A DNA stretch of 64,000 nucleotides from Sphingomonas xinjiangensis (GCF_014199255.1 NZ_JACIJF010000009.1:62001-126000), one strand, 5' to 3'; shown: positions 1-9,715, numbered from the stretch's first letter. Notes: generated from the sequence alone by a model not told the origin. Program-made: numbers and translations.

Positions 1-2750
1 ACGTGGTGACCGCAATCCGTGAAAAGTGCACGATCGACGAATTGGGCTTCAGGCGCGAACGCAGTGCCGATCGCCACCTCAAGCCGCCCGAGGCCATGGC
101 GTGGCGGTTTCGCCACTTTCCCGAAGCGTTGGCTGCAAACGAAGCGATCGTGGAGCGATGCACCTTTTCACTGCGGGAAATCCGCTATCGCTACCCCGAC
201 GAGATCGTGATGAGTGGCCAGACGCCCCAGCGTGCGCTGGAAAAGCTCGCCTGGGCCGCGCTGCGCCGGCAATTCGGGGGCTCTAAGCCCCGCCCTTACG
301 CCAAACTGCTCCTAAAGGAGCTGCGGCTCGTGAAGCGGCTCGATTACGCGCCCTATTTCCTGACCGTACACTCAATCGTCGAATATGCGCGGAGCCAGAA
401 TATCCTGTGCCAGGGGCGCGGATCGGCCGCCAACTCGCTGATCTGCTATGTGCTTGGTGTCACCTCGATCGACCCGATCAAGCACGAATTACTGTTCGAG
501 CGCTTCATCTCGGGCGAGCGCCAGGAGCCGCCCGATATCGACATCGATTTTGAGCATGAGCGGCGAGAGGAGGTGATCCAGTGGATCTATCAGACCTACG
601 GCCATGACCATGCTGCCTTGACCGCCGTGGTCAGCCGGTTTCGCACGCGCGGCGCGGTACGCGAGGTCGGCAAAGCCCTAGGATTGCCCGAAGACCTGAC
701 CGGCAGCCTTGTCAGTCAGACTTGGGGCTCGTCCGAAGCAGGCGTGCCTCAGGAACATCTCGATGCACTGAACCTTGATTCGAGTGATCCGCGACTGGCT
801 CTGACCCTCGACTTAGCGAAACAGCTGATCGGCACCCCGCGCCACTTGTCCCAGCATCCCGGTGGCTTCGTGCTGGCGCAGCATCGCCTCGACGAGATCG
901 TACCGATTGAACCGGCAACGATGGCCGAGCGTCGGGTTATCGAGTGGGAAAAGGACGACATTCAGACGCTTGGTCTGATGAAGGTCGACATTCTTGGCCT
1001 CGGCATGCTCGGCTGCATGCGCAGGGCCTTTGACCTGCTCGAACGGCGGAAGGAAATCCGGCTGACGCTCGCGTCGCGTGCGATGCAAGACGATGACGAT
1101 ACGACCTTTGAGATGATCCAGCGCGCCGACACGCTGGGCACCTTCCAGATCGAGAGCCGCGCACAGATGTCGATGCTGCCGCGGTTGAAGCCGAGGGAGT
1201 TTTACGACCTCGTCATCCAGGTCGCTATCGTACGTCCCGGGCCGATCCAGGGCGATATGGTGCATCCCTATCTGCGCCGTCGAGAAGGTAAGGAGAAGCC
1301 CGAATATCCCAAGCCGGAGCTGGAAAGGGTGCTGCACAGAACCTTCGGCGTGCCACTGTTCCAGGAGCAGGCGATGAAGGTAGCGATCGTCGGCGCCGGC
1401 TTTACTGCGGCGGAGGCAGATGGCCTTCGCCGCTCCATGGCCACGTTCAAGATGACCGGCGGCGTCAGCCATTTTCATGACAAAATGATCAACGGCATGG
1501 TCGCCAATGGTTATGCGCAGGACTTTGCCGAGCGCACGTTTCGGCAGATCGAAGGCTTTGGCAGCTACGGCTTCCCCGAGAGTCATGCGGCTAGCTTCGC
1601 CAAGATCGCCTATGCATCGTCCTGGGTGAAGTGTCACCACCCCGACATCTTCTGCGCCGCGCTGCTCAACGCGCAGCCGATGGGCTTCTACGCGCCCGCC
1701 CAGATCGTCCGTGACGCACGCGAGCATGGCGTCGAGGTGCACCCCGTCTGCGTCAACGCCAGCGAATGGGACACCAGCGTGGTGGACGCGTTGTCGGCGC
1801 CGCGCGTGCGGCCGCTGCGCTTCGCCGGTACCGAAGCGGACTGGGCAGACCTCAGGCCCCTGCGGCTGGGCATGCGGATCGTTCATGGTCTGGATGAAAA
1901 GCAGGCTACGAAAATCATCGATGCCCGGGTCAATGGTCCCTTTTCGTCTGTGCACGATGTCTGGCGCCGCGCTGGCGTCACGGTGGCGGCGCTCGAAAAG
2001 CTGGCACGCGCCGATGCGTTTCAATGCTTCGGGCACAATCGGCGCGAGGCATTGTGGGCGATCAAGGCATTGGGCGACACGCCGCTGCCCTTGTTCGCTG
2101 CCGCCGACGAACGCGAGGGGCAAATACTGCCCGAGGCGGCGGAATCACCGGTGGCGCTGGTGCCGATGACGCAGGGCCGCGAAGTGGTCGAGGACTACCG
2201 CGCCACCCAGCTGACGCTACGCGCGCATCCGGTCGCCTTTCTGCGCGAAGGGCTCGCACACGACCGCATCATGCCGTGCGGCAGGCTGGTCGAGGAGCGA
2301 AGCAAGGACAATTTCGTGCTCAAGGACGGCGCTCGGATAACCATCGCCGGCATCATCCTGGTCCGACAGAAGCCGGGCAGTGCCAAGAGCGTGTTCATCA
2401 CGATCGAAGACGAAACCGGCATCGCCAACGCGATCGTATGGGAGCGCAACTTCCGCATCTTCCGCCGGATCATCATGTCGGCGACGATGATCGCGGTGCG
2501 CGGCCGGGTCCAGCGCGAGGGGCTGGTGGTACACATCATTGCCGAGGAAGTGATCGACCTCACGCACCTGCTCCGCCAGGTCGGCAATGCCGATCTGCCG
2601 CGAATGACGGCGCCGTCAGATGGCGCCCGCAATGGTGGCGCGGACCCACGCACGCGGAAGCACTGGAACCCTCCGCCGTCGCGCTATGCCGCGCTGGCCG
2701 GCCCGTATGACGACACGGTCATCCCTGTGAAGTCGCGCGACTTTCATTAG
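1..2750 (+). CDS. dnaE2: Error-prone DNA polymerase DnaE2 (5' end outside window)
   Basis: C-family DNA polymerase III alpha-type subunit used for damage-induced mutagenic translesion synthesis, normally with ImuA and ImuB. About 915 codons are visible and the frame is open to the left edge; full DnaE2 proteins are roughly 1,050-1,150 residues, so most of the N-terminal PHP domain lies upstream. The palm carries the catalytic motif PDIDIDF (visible residues about 177-183), the alpha-subunit form of the PDxDxDF signature, followed by finger and HhH regions. A C-terminal OB fold (VFITIEDETGIANAIVW) is typical of DnaE. The short tail and lack of a tau-binding extension fit DnaE2 better than the replicative DnaE. 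The downstream gene starts 11 nt after the stop, so the two are probably co-transcribed. In this family expression is usually LexA-controlled, but that promoter is outside the window. Confidence 0.93.
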   Translation, partial: VVTAIREKCTIDELGFRRERSADRHLKPPEAMAWRFRHFPEALAANEAIVERCTFSLREIRYRYPDEIVMSGQTPQRALEKLAWAALRRQFGGSKPRPYAKLLLKELRLVKRLDYAPYFLTVHSIVEYARSQNILCQGRGSAANSLICYVLGVTSIDPIKHELLFERFISGERQEPPDIDIDFEHERREEVIQWIYQTYGHDHAALTAVVSRFRTRGAVREVGKALGLPEDLTGSLVSQTWGSSEAGVPQEHLDALNLDSSDPRLALTLDLAKQLIGTPRHLSQHPGGFVLAQHRLDEIVPIEPATMAERRVIEWEKDDIQTLGLMKVDILGLGMLGCMRRAFDLLERRKEIRLTLASRAMQDDDDTTFEMIQRADTLGTFQIESRAQMSMLPRLKPREFYDLVIQVAIVRPGPIQGDMVHPYLRRREGKEKPEYPKPELERVLHRTFGVPLFQEQAMKVAIVGAGFTAAEADGLRRSMATFKMTGGVSHFHDKMINGMVANGYAQDFAERTFRQIEGFGSYGFPESHAASFAKIAYASSWVKCHHPDIFCAALLNAQPMGFYAPAQIVRDAREHGVEVHPVCVNASEWDTSVVDALSAPRVRPLRFAGTEADWADLRPLRLGMRIVHGLDEKQATKIIDARVNGPFSSVHDVWRRAGVTVAALEKLARADAFQCFGHNRREALWAIKALGDTPLPLFAAADEREGQILPEAAESPVALVPMTQGREVVEDYRATQLTLRAHPVAFLREGLAHDRIMPCGRLVEERSKDNFVLKDGARITIAGIILVRQKPGSAKSVFITIEDETGIANAIVWERNFRIFRRIIMSATMIAVRGRVQREGLVVHIIAEEVIDLTHLLRQVGNADLPRMTAPSDGARNGGADPRTRKHWNPPPSRYAALAGPYDDTVIPVKSRDFH

Positions 2751-2761
2751 GAGTAACAACC

Positions 2762-3334
2762 ATGCTCGGCTTTGCTTCCGAAGCGACTACCCTGCGTTCC
2801 TACCACCGAGAGCAGCAGCTCTACTTCATGACGAAACCGCCGCACGCACTGGCGTTGGAAATTGATCGGCAGCGTCGCATTCTCGGCCTGCAGGACACGT
2901 ACCCGTTCGAGCACTTTCACATCACGCTCCAACCTCTCGGCGACATCAGAACCCTGTCGCCCACACAGCTCGAACAAATCCGCTTTGCCGCGGCTTCGCT
3001 CCAAGCTGAACCACCCTTGTTTCTGCTCGACCAGATGAAGAACAACGCGCTCATGGGCTCGAATGCGCGCGCTTTGCGGGTGCTTCAACGAGAGCTTGTG
3101 CACCGCATAATCGGCTTGGGCATTCCGCTGTCCGACTATGATTTCGATCCGCACCTGACACTTGCCTATGGCAACTGGCAGAAGCAGGCCGAAACGGTTT
3201 TGCCATTCCATTGGCGTATGGAGGAACTGCTGCTTATCAACAGCATCCAAGGCGAGGGTCACAAGCTCCATGGCCGCTGGGAGCTAAGCGCCAAGCAGGG
3301 TGCATTCGATTTTATGACTTTGGCGCAGGGCTGA
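2762..3334 (+). CDS. 2H phosphoesterase / 2'-5' RNA ligase (LigT/ThpR) family protein
   Basis: A 190-residue protein with the two HxT catalytic signatures of the 2H phosphoesterase superfamily: HIT at residues 53-55 and HLT at 131-133, about 78 residues apart as expected for the bilobal LigT fold. Characterised members ligate or hydrolyse 2'-5' phosphodiester links or open cyclic 2',3'-phosphates; the substrate here is unknown. The Shine-Dalgarno AGGAG overlaps the dnaE2 stop codon and lies 8 nt before the ATG, so translation is likely tied to dnaE2 expression. This suggests a link to the DNA-damage cassette, which is an inference from position only. The N-terminal 25 residues are not obviously part of the fold. 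Confidence 0.8.
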   Translation: MLGFASEATTLRSYHREQQLYFMTKPPHALALEIDRQRRILGLQDTYPFEHFHITLQPLGDIRTLSPTQLEQIRFAAASLQAEPPLFLLDQMKNNALMGSNARALRVLQRELVHRIIGLGIPLSDYDFDPHLTLAYGNWQKQAETVLPFHWRMEELLLINSIQGEGHKLHGRWELSAKQGAFDFMTLAQG

Positions 3335-3345
3335 GCGACGGACGC

Positions 3346-4353
3346 TCAGCTCGCCTCCACCGCCTGCTCGATCACGCCGAAGATCGGATGATGACGCTCG
3401 TCCTCCATCCAGATGCGCACCGTGTCGCCGGCCTTCAGGAACGGCGTCTCGGGCTTGCCGCGCAGGATCGTCTCCACCGTACGCACCTCGGCCAGGCAGG
3501 AATACCCGACGCCACCGTCGGCAATCGGCTTGCCGGGGCCGCCGCTCGCGTCGCGATTGGATACCGTACCCGAACCGATGATCGTCCCTGCGCCCAGCCG
3601 CCGCGTCTTCGCCGCATGCGCAATCAGCGTGCCGAAGTCGAAGGTCATGTCCTCGCCCGCTTCGGCCCGGCCGAAGGGCTCGCCATTCAGGTCCACCATC
3701 AGCTTGCCGTGCAGCTTGCCGTCCTTCCACCGCTCGCCCACGGCGTCGGGCGTGACGAAGACCGGCGAAAAGCTGCTCGCCGGCTTGGACTGGAAGAAGC
3801 CAAAGCCCTTGGCGAGTTCGCCGGGAATGAGGTTGCGAAGCGACACATCGTTGGTCAGCCCGATCAGCCGCACCGCTGCCAGCGCTTCGTCACGCGTCGC
3901 GCCCTGCGCCACGTCGCCGGTAACCACGACCACTTCTGCTTCAAGATCGCAGCCCCATGCTTCATCGGCGAGCGGGATCGAATCGCGTGCGCCGAGGAAC
4001 CCGTCCGATCCGCCCTGGTACATCAATGGATCGTGCCAGAAGCTTTCCGGCATCTCCGCCCCGCGAGCCTGACGAACCAGCGCGACATGGTTCACATAAG
4101 CCGACCCGTCCGCCCATTGATAGGCGCGCGGCAGGGGTGCCGCCGCCATGCGCTCGTGAAAGCGCTCCCGCGGGATCGCCTCGTGCGCCAAGTCGGTGCC
4201 AAGGTTGCGCAGATCTCCCTCAAGCCGCTCCCAATCGTCGAGCGCAGCTTGCAGCGTCGGCGCGATATGGCTGGCATCCGCACACCAGGCCAGGTCGTCG
4301 GACACCACCACGAGCTTGCCGTCGCGTCCATGCTTGAGGCTCGCCAGTTTCAT
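3346..4353 (-). CDS. Fumarylacetoacetate hydrolase (FAH) family protein
   Basis: A 335-residue protein of the FAH superfamily, cytosolic metal-dependent hydrolases that cleave C-C bonds in 3-oxo acids, mainly in aromatic amino acid breakdown. Metal-ligand segments are visible: LEAEVVVVTGD in the middle, then the region around NDVSLRNLIPGE, and GSGTVSN with a glycine-rich stretch near the C-terminus. The length and the ASFSPVFVTPDAVG segment fit the bacterial fumarylacetoacetase-like subgroup. Start: the ATG at 4353 has AGGAGAG about 6 nt upstream; an in-frame start 21 nt further upstream lacks a site. It converges with the upstream 2H gene with only 11 nt between. No other tyrosine-degradation genes are in the window, so the exact substrate is uncertain. 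Confidence 0.85.
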   Translation of the reverse strand: MKLASLKHGRDGKLVVVSDDLAWCADASHIAPTLQAALDDWERLEGDLRNLGTDLAHEAIPRERFHERMAAAPLPRAYQWADGSAYVNHVALVRQARGAEMPESFWHDPLMYQGGSDGFLGARDSIPLADEAWGCDLEAEVVVVTGDVAQGATRDEALAAVRLIGLTNDVSLRNLIPGELAKGFGFFQSKPASSFSPVFVTPDAVGERWKDGKLHGKLMVDLNGEPFGRAEAGEDMTFDFGTLIAHAAKTRRLGAGTIIGSGTVSNRDASGGPGKPIADGGVGYSCLAEVRTVETILRGKPETPFLKAGDTVRIWMEDERHHPIFGVIEQAVEAS

Positions 4354-4488
4354 GCACTCTCTCCTTTTTCCCATTCATAGCCGCAGCACCGATGGTGTCG
4401 AGTTGCTGCGTGGAGGGGCAGTGAAGTGCACAAGTCCGTGGACGCAGCCTCCGCAGACGATTAGGGCGCCCGCGAAAGGAAGCGGAAC

Positions 4489-5778
4489 TTGGCAAACGTC
4501 GCAGTGATCGGCGCCCAGTGGGGCGATGAAGGCAAGGGGAAGATCGTCGACTGGCTCGCGGAGCGCGCCGACGTGGTCGTCCGCTTCCAGGGCGGGCACA
4601 ATGCCGGCCATACGCTGGTGGTGGGCGAAAATGTCTACAAGCTGTCGCTGCTCCCGTCGGGCATCGTCCGCGGCACGCCCAGCGTGATTGGCAACGGCGT
4701 GGTCCTCGATCCCTGGGCGTTGCGCGACGAGGTGGAGCGGATTCGCGGCCAAGGCGTGGATGTCACCCCCGACACGCTGATGGTGGCGGACACCTGCCCG
4801 CTGATCCTCCCCTTCCATCGCGATCTGGACGCCTTGCGCGAAGATGCGAGCGGCGCGGGCAAAATCGGCACCACGCGGCGGGGCATCGGCCCGGCATATG
4901 AAGACAAGGTCGGCCGCCGCGCGATCCGCGTGTGCGACCTTGCCCATCTCGACGAACTGGGACCGCAGCTTGATCGCCTCGCCGCACATCACGACGCGCT
5001 GCGCGCCGGCTTCGGTGAGCCGCCGATCGACCGTGCGGCCTTGGTGCAGGAATTGCGCGAGATCGCCGGCTTCGTCCTGCCTTTCGCCAAGCCGGTATGG
5101 CGCATGTTGAACGAGGCGCGCGCACGCGGTCGCCGTATCCTATTCGAAGGCGCGCAGGGCGTGCTGTTGGATGTCGATCACGGCACCTACCCGTTCGTTA
5201 CTTCGTCCAACACCATTGCCGGCGCTGCAGCGGGTGGCTCGGGGCTTGGACCCAATGCCGTAGGCTTCGTGCTGGGCATCGCAAAGGCCTACACGACTCG
5301 CGTGGGTTCAGGGCCTTTCCCGGCCGAACAGGACAATGAAATCGGCGAGAGGCTGGGCACGCGCGGGCGCGAGTTCGGCACGGTCACCGGCCGTAAGCGG
5401 CGTTGCGGTTGGCTTGACGCCGTGCTGCTGCGCCAATCGGTCGCGGTGTCGGGCATTACCGGCATCGCGCTGACCAAGCTGGACGTGCTGGACGGCTTTA
5501 AGGAAATCAAGGTTTGCACCGGATATACGGTGCGTGGCCAGTCGCTGGATTATTATCCTGCGAATGCCGCGGATCAGGCACTGGTGGAGCCGATCTACGA
5601 GTCCATGCCAGGATGGTCGGAATCGACTGCCGGCGCGCGCAGCTGGGCCGAGCTGCCGGCTGCGGCCATTAAATATATCCGCCGTGTCGAAGAACTGATC
5701 CAATGCCCTGTGGCATTGGTGTCGACGAGCCCGGAGCGTGAGGATACGATCCTCGTCCGGGATCCCTTCGCGGACTGA
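4489..5778 (+). CDS. purA: Adenylosuccinate synthetase PurA
   Basis: GTP-dependent adenylosuccinate synthetase, first committed step from IMP to AMP. 429 residues, close to the E. coli length (432). The N-terminal [12 protein letters not shown]-loop-like motif carries the catalytic Asp and GGHNAGHT carries the catalytic His. [21 protein letters not shown] and LTKLDVLDG follow the conserved order for IMP and GTP binding. The start is a TTG at 4489: GGAAG lies a few nt upstream and the protein must begin [17 protein letters not shown], with no ATG or GTG nearby in frame. A perfect palindromic terminator follows the stop. It is monocistronic, with a convergent small secreted-protein gene downstream. 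Confidence 0.98.
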   Translation: MANVAVIGAQWGDEGKGKIVDWLAERADVVVRFQGGHNAGHTLVVGENVYKLSLLPSGIVRGTPSVIGNGVVLDPWALRDEVERIRGQGVDVTPDTLMVADTCPLILPFHRDLDALREDASGAGKIGTTRRGIGPAYEDKVGRRAIRVCDLAHLDELGPQLDRLAAHHDALRAGFGEPPIDRAALVQELREIAGFVLPFAKPVWRMLNEARARGRRILFEGAQGVLLDVDHGTYPFVTSSNTIAGAAAGGSGLGPNAVGFVLGIAKAYTTRVGSGPFPAEQDNEIGERLGTRGREFGTVTGRKRRCGWLDAVLLRQSVAVSGITGIALTKLDVLDGFKEIKVCTGYTVRGQSLDYYPANAADQALVEPIYESMPGWSESTAGARSWAELPAAAIKYIRRVEELIQCPVALVSTSPEREDTILVRDPFAD

Positions 5779-5781
5779 GGC

Positions 5782-5811
5782 AAACCCGGCGGCAGCTGCC
5801 GCCGGGTTTCC
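5782..5811 (+). terminator. purA terminator, perfect 28-nt palindrome
   Basis: Bases 5782-5809 are a perfect inverted repeat: each arm reads AAACCCGGCGGCAG and its complement. It begins 3 nt after the purA stop. It has T-rich flanks on both strands (GGGTTTCC on plus), so it could also stop transcription of the opposing gene that ends at 5818. Confidence 0.8.
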
Positions 5812-5817
5812 TTGGCC

Positions 5818-6237
5818 TTACAGGCGCGGTGGAACCGTGCCCGTCGTCGTGGTGCCGGTGGAACCGGTCGTCGCGGTGCTGCCGGTACCCATGGGCGACG
5901 AGCCCGGCTGACCCAGCGTGTCGCCACTCTGCGGGACGGTATCCGGCGTGGTCGTGGTCGTCGACCCCGAACCCGTCTGGCCGGTTCCGATGGTTCCCGA
6001 GCCGGTTGTACCGGTCGTACCAGTGCGCCCAGAGCGGCGGGTGCTGGTCGTGCCCGCGCGGTCATGACCGCTATGCGTCGAGCTGGTGCTGGTGCCCGCC
6101 CCCGTCTGTGGCGACGTGGTGGTCGTCGTCTGACCACCGCCGGCCGTGCCCGTGGAGCCGCTGCCGGTCGTCGTCTGGGCAATCGCTGCTGCCGGGAGCA
6201 ACAAAGCGCCGGCGAGGATCAAGGAAGTAATACGCAT
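5818..6237 (-). CDS. Small Thr/Gly/Ser-rich secreted protein
   Basis: A 139-residue protein starting MRITSLILAGALLLPAAAIAQ, a clear Sec signal peptide with an AxA-type cleavage site. The remainder is low-complexity Thr, Gly and Ser (runs such as TTTTTSPQTG and GSTGTTTTGTV) with no recognisable domain. The start at 6237 has AGGAG 8 nt upstream; longer in-frame starts would put the signal peptide inside the protein. It lies downstream of aroC on the same strand across a 133-nt gap and may belong to the same transcript. Function unknown; composition suggests a disordered or O-modified exported protein. Confidence 0.7.
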   Translation of the reverse strand: MRITSLILAGALLLPAAAIAQTTTGSGSTGTAGGGQTTTTTSPQTGAGTSTSSTHSGHDRAGTTSTRRSGRTGTTGTTGSGTIGTGQTGSGSTTTTTPDTVPQSGDTLGQPGSSPMGTGSTATTGSTGTTTTGTVPPRL

Positions 6238-6370
6238 GTATCGAACTCCTGCGCTTGTGGAACGTACAGGAGGTAAAACGAGCATAGATGACTGTGGTTG
6301 CGATTCTTTTTGTCTGCTTGCCGTATTCGGACCACTGCCCATCGTTGCCCATGCAACTTGGATCAGGTTC

Positions 6371-7438
6371 TTAGCCCACCTGCGCGCGATGCAACAGCTT
6401 CTGGTCGGCGAGCACCAGTGCCATCATGGCTTCGACGACCGGCGCACCGCGAATTCCGACGCACGGATCATGGCGACCCTTGGTCGCGATCTCGGTGGCT
6501 TCGCCGCTCGGGCTGATGGTGGGCACGGGAGTGAGGATCGAACTGGTCGGCTTGAATGCAACGCGCACGCGCACCGCTTGCCCCGTGGAGATGCCCCCAG
6601 CAATGCCACCGGCATGGTTGGCCAGAAACGCCGGGCCATCGGTTCCGGGGCGCATCGCATCGGCATTCTGTTCACCGGTAAGCGCCGCCGCTGCGAAGCC
6701 ATCGCCGATCTCCACGCCTTTCACGGCGTTGATCGACATGCACGCGGCGGCAAGTTCGCTGTCGAGCTTGGCGTAAAGCGGAGCGCCCCAACCGGCAGGC
6801 ACGCCCACCGCTTCGCAGGCGATCACCGCACCGAGCGATGAGCCGGCCTTGCGCGCGGCATCGACCAATGCCTCCCAGCGGTGCGCCGCTTCCGCGTCGG
6901 GGCAGAAGAACGGATTGCGGTCGATCTCCTGCGCATCGAACGCGGCTTGATCGATGGAGTCGCCGCCGATCGCCTCTACCCAGGCGCGGATACGCACTTC
7001 GGGTATCACCAGTCGCGCCACTGCGCCCGCCGCCACGCGCGCCGCGGTTTCGCGCGCAGAGGACCGCCCGCCGCCGCGGTAGTCGCGGAAACCATATTTG
7101 GCGTCGTACGCATAATCAGCGTGGCCGGGGCGATAGGCCTGCGCAACGTCCGAATAATCCTTCGACCGCTGGTCGACATTCTCGATCATCAGGCTGATCG
7201 GTGTGCCCGTGGTGCGCCCTTCGAACACGCCCGACAGAATCCGCACCTGATCTGGCTCCTGGCGCTGCGTCGTGAAGCGCGATTGGCCCGGCCGGCGCTT
7301 GTCGAGGAACGGCTGGATGTCGGCTTCAGACAGATTGAGCCCGGGCGGGCAGCCGTCGACCACCGCGCCCAGAGCCGGTCCGTGGCTCTCCCCCCATGTC
7401 GTGAAGCGGAATACGCGTCCGAAGCTGTTGTAGCTCAC
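6371..7438 (-). CDS. aroC: Chorismate synthase AroC
   Basis: Last step of the shikimate pathway: converts EPSP to chorismate using reduced FMN. 355 residues, matching the family. It begins [20 protein letters not shown], the standard N-terminus. The signatures [35 protein letters not shown] and the Arg/Ser-rich [17 protein letters not shown] are all present, and GGISTGQ lies in the C-terminal half. Start: the GTG at 7438 overlaps the stop of the GNAT gene as GTGA, so translation is probably coupled; the upstream in-frame ATG would add 45 non-conserved residues. It is the fifth gene of a leftward run with yihY, fabI and the GNAT gene. Confidence 0.97.
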   Translation of the reverse strand: MSYNSFGRVFRFTTWGESHGPALGAVVDGCPPGLNLSEADIQPFLDKRRPGQSRFTTQRQEPDQVRILSGVFEGRTTGTPISLMIENVDQRSKDYSDVAQAYRPGHADYAYDAKYGFRDYRGGGRSSARETAARVAAGAVARLVIPEVRIRAWVEAIGGDSIDQAAFDAQEIDRNPFFCPDAEAAHRWEALVDAARKAGSSLGAVIACEAVGVPAGWGAPLYAKLDSELAAACMSINAVKGVEIGDGFAAAALTGEQNADAMRPGTDGPAFLANHAGGIAGGISTGQAVRVRVAFKPTSSILTPVPTISPSGEATEIATKGRHDPCVGIRGAPVVEAMMALVLADQKLLHRAQVG

Positions 7439-7962
7439 CAGTCCCCGCTCAGTTGCGCGAACGCCGCCGCGTGCGTCGCTGCGCCGCGCTCGCCGCACGG
7501 CATGGCGCCACCTTGCAGCGGCAGCGCCAGCAGATAGTCTCCGGCGTAAGGCGAGGCAAACCCGCGCGCCCAATCTGGCGAGAAGCCGAACCGCGCATAG
7601 AAGTCGGGCTCGCCGAGCACGAAGCAGAGCATCGCACCCGCGGGGCCCAGATGCGCCAAGCCAGCCTGCACCAGCGCCTCACCGACGCCCGCGTCACGAT
7701 AGTCCGGTGCGACCGCCAGCGGCGCAAGCGCGACGGCGGCGATCGATTTGCCGCCAACCTCGGCGGTCATGCGGCTAAACACCACTGCCCCGGCCAAGGC
7801 GCCGCTGTCCTCGTCGTCCGCGACGAGCATCAGCACCATGTCACCGTCCATGCACAGACGCTGGACAAAGCCCGCCTCTTCACTCCTGGCGGAAACACGC
7901 CGGAGCAGCGCGTCGATCGCCGCCACGTCGCCGCCCGTTGCCGGGCGAACCGCGATGCTCAC
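7435..7962 (-). CDS. GNAT family N-acetyltransferase
   Basis: A 175-residue Gcn5-related acetyltransferase. It starts [20 protein letters not shown] and carries [24 protein letters not shown], whose Q/RxxGxG/A-type acetyl-CoA loop is here [24 protein letters not shown] then matches the YhbS-like subgroup, in which a VLGxPxYYxRFGF motif is typical. The substrate is unknown. The GTG start at 7962 overlaps the fabI stop as GTGA, and its own stop overlaps the aroC GTG in the same way. Confidence 0.88.
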   Translation of the reverse strand: MSIAVRPATGGDVAAIDALLRRVSARSEEAGFVQRLCMDGDMVLMLVADDEDSGALAGAVVFSRMTAEVGGKSIAAVALAPLAVAPDYRDAGVGEALVQAGLAHLGPAGAMLCFVLGEPDFYARFGFSPDWARGFASPYAGDYLLALPLQGGAMPCGERGAATHAAAFAQLSGDW

Positions 7963-8762
7963 GCGAGCGCGATGTCGGGCGCGTCCTCGGCCTTCATACC
8001 GATGACGTTGTAGCCCGCGTCCACATGATGCGTTTCGCCGGTGACGCCGCTCGACAGATCGCTGAGCAAATACAGGCCGGCGCCGCCGACATCTTCGATC
8101 GTAACGTTGCGCTTGAGTGGCGAATTGAGCTCGTTCCACTTCAGGATCAGGCGGAAGTCGCCGATGCCGGACGCAGCCAGCGTCTTGATCGGCCCTGCAG
8201 AGATTGCGTTGACGCGGATCTTGTCGCGGCCGAGATCGACTGCGAGATACTGAACGCTAGTCTCCAGTGCTGCCTTTGCGACGCCCATCACGTTGTAATG
8301 CGGGATCACCTTCTCGGCGCCATAATAGCTCAGTGTCAGCAGGCTGCCACCGTTCGGCATCATCTTCGACGCGCGCTGCGCAACCGCGACGAACGAATAC
8401 ACGCTGATATTCATCGTCATCAGGAAATTATCGAGGCTGGTGTCGACATAGCCGCCGCGCAGCTCGTTCTTGTCGGAAAACCCGATTGCATGAACGACGA
8501 AGTCGATGGTGGGCCAACGCGCCGCCAGTGCTTCGAACGCCGTGTCCAGTGCGCCCATGTCAGATACGTCGCAGTCGATCAGAAAGTCGCTGCCAAGCTG
8601 TTCGGCCAGCGGACGCACACGCTTCTCCAGCGCCTCGCCCTGATAGCTGAACGCCAACTCAGCGCCTTGTTCACGCAGCTTCTGCGCGATGCCCCACGCC
8701 AAGGAACGATCATTGGCGAGTCCCATGATCAGCCCGCGCTTTCCCTGCATCAATCCCGTCAC
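7959..8762 (-). CDS. fabI: Enoyl-[acyl-carrier-protein] reductase FabI
   Basis: NADH-dependent enoyl-ACP reductase of the final step in each fatty-acid elongation cycle; the known triclosan target. 267 residues. Short-chain dehydrogenase fold with the FabI-type glycine motif GLANDRSLAWGIA near residue 14 instead of TGxxxGxG. The YYGAEKVIPHYNVMGVAKA segment carries the Tyr-x6-Lys catalytic pair, and SAGPIKTLAASGI is the substrate loop. The ATG at 8762 overlaps the stop of the upstream yihY gene (ATGA), and its own TGA overlaps the GNAT GTG. Confidence 0.97.
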   Translation of the reverse strand: MTGLMQGKRGLIMGLANDRSLAWGIAQKLREQGAELAFSYQGEALEKRVRPLAEQLGSDFLIDCDVSDMGALDTAFEALAARWPTIDFVVHAIGFSDKNELRGGYVDTSLDNFLMTMNISVYSFVAVAQRASKMMPNGGSLLTLSYYGAEKVIPHYNVMGVAKAALETSVQYLAVDLGRDKIRVNAISAGPIKTLAASGIGDFRLILKWNELNSPLKRNVTIEDVGGAGLYLLSDLSSGVTGETHHVDAGYNVIGMKAEDAPDIALA

Positions 8763-9715
8763 GACGCCACGTTCTCCTTTTCAGGAGCCTCCCCTAGCTT
8801 GTCCGGGGGTACTTCCGCCAGAGCCGCGTTGAGTTCCGCGCCGATCACCACGCCCAGGCCGATGATATAGAAGAAGATGAGCGCGATCATCACGCCCGCC
8901 AGACTGCCATAGGTGAGATCATAGCCGCCGAGCGTCGAAAGGCTGAGCGGCAGCGCCCAGCTGGTCGCGATCCACCATGCCGTAACGAATGCCGGCCCGG
9001 GCCATTTCGGGCAGGCATGCTTGCGGTAGCGTTGGGGGGTTAGCGAGTAGAACAACAAATAGAGCGCGCCGAACAACACCAGAGCCGGCGCGAACCTGGA
9101 AACCGAAACGATTTGCTGGGCATCGGTCGCCAAAGGCAGAATCTTGTACAGGAACTGCTCCACCGCACCTAATACGACCTGAAGGCTCAGCGCGATCAGC
9201 GCGAGCATGACGGCGCCGATGATCAGGCCGACGGCACCGAGCCGATAGCGCCAAAACGGGGTGCTGGATTGAGTTCCATATGCCGAACGAAGGATGCCGC
9301 GCAGCGTTTCGATGAACCCTGCCGTCGTCCAGAGTCCCACCAACCCGCCGAACCACAGCAGATTGCCGGTCCGCGCCTGCAACACGTCGGAAATCGGCTT
9401 GCGCAGCACGTCGGCGACGTCAGGCGGAACGGTCTGCAGAAAGACCTCGAGAGTACGGACCCCTTCGGCGTTCCGCCCTACCAGCTGTGCGATCGCGGCC
9501 GCTACGATGAAAAAGGGGAACAGCGTGACGAGCGAGAGATAGGCGAGGTTTCCGGCGTACGTGAAACCTTCGTTGAACGTTCCGATCGCCACGCGCTTGG
9601 TCACGACGAAGAAGCGCTCCGAAAAGCCCATCTCGCTCATTCGCCCATGCAGCGTGCTGCCAAGGCCACGCCGGCGTGCTTCCGGCGACTCCGGCGATAT
9701 CCCCTGTTCGGTCAC
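8759..9715 (-). CDS. YihY/BrkB family inner-membrane protein
   Basis: A 318-residue integral membrane protein of the YihY/BrkB family, often mis-annotated as ribonuclease BN. Six hydrophobic segments are visible, including LAYLSLVTLFPFFIVAAAIA, LGAVGLIIGAVMLALIAL, FAPALVLFGALYLLFYSL and LAGVMIALIFFYIIGLGVV. The family motif GYDLTYGSLAGVM with a following GAELNA is present near the C-terminus. The soluble Pro/Glu-rich ends face the cytoplasm by prediction. Start: the GTG at 9715 gives a 6-nt gap to the J-domain gene; an ATG at 9640 is an alternative. Physiological role not established. Confidence 0.85.
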   Translation of the reverse strand: MTEQGISPESPEARRRGLGSTLHGRMSEMGFSERFFVVTKRVAIGTFNEGFTYAGNLAYLSLVTLFPFFIVAAAIAQLVGRNAEGVRTLEVFLQTVPPDVADVLRKPISDVLQARTGNLLWFGGLVGLWTTAGFIETLRGILRSAYGTQSSTPFWRYRLGAVGLIIGAVMLALIALSLQVVLGAVEQFLYKILPLATDAQQIVSVSRFAPALVLFGALYLLFYSLTPQRYRKHACPKWPGPAFVTAWWIATSWALPLSLSTLGGYDLTYGSLAGVMIALIFFYIIGLGVVIGAELNAALAEVPPDKLGEAPEKENVAS

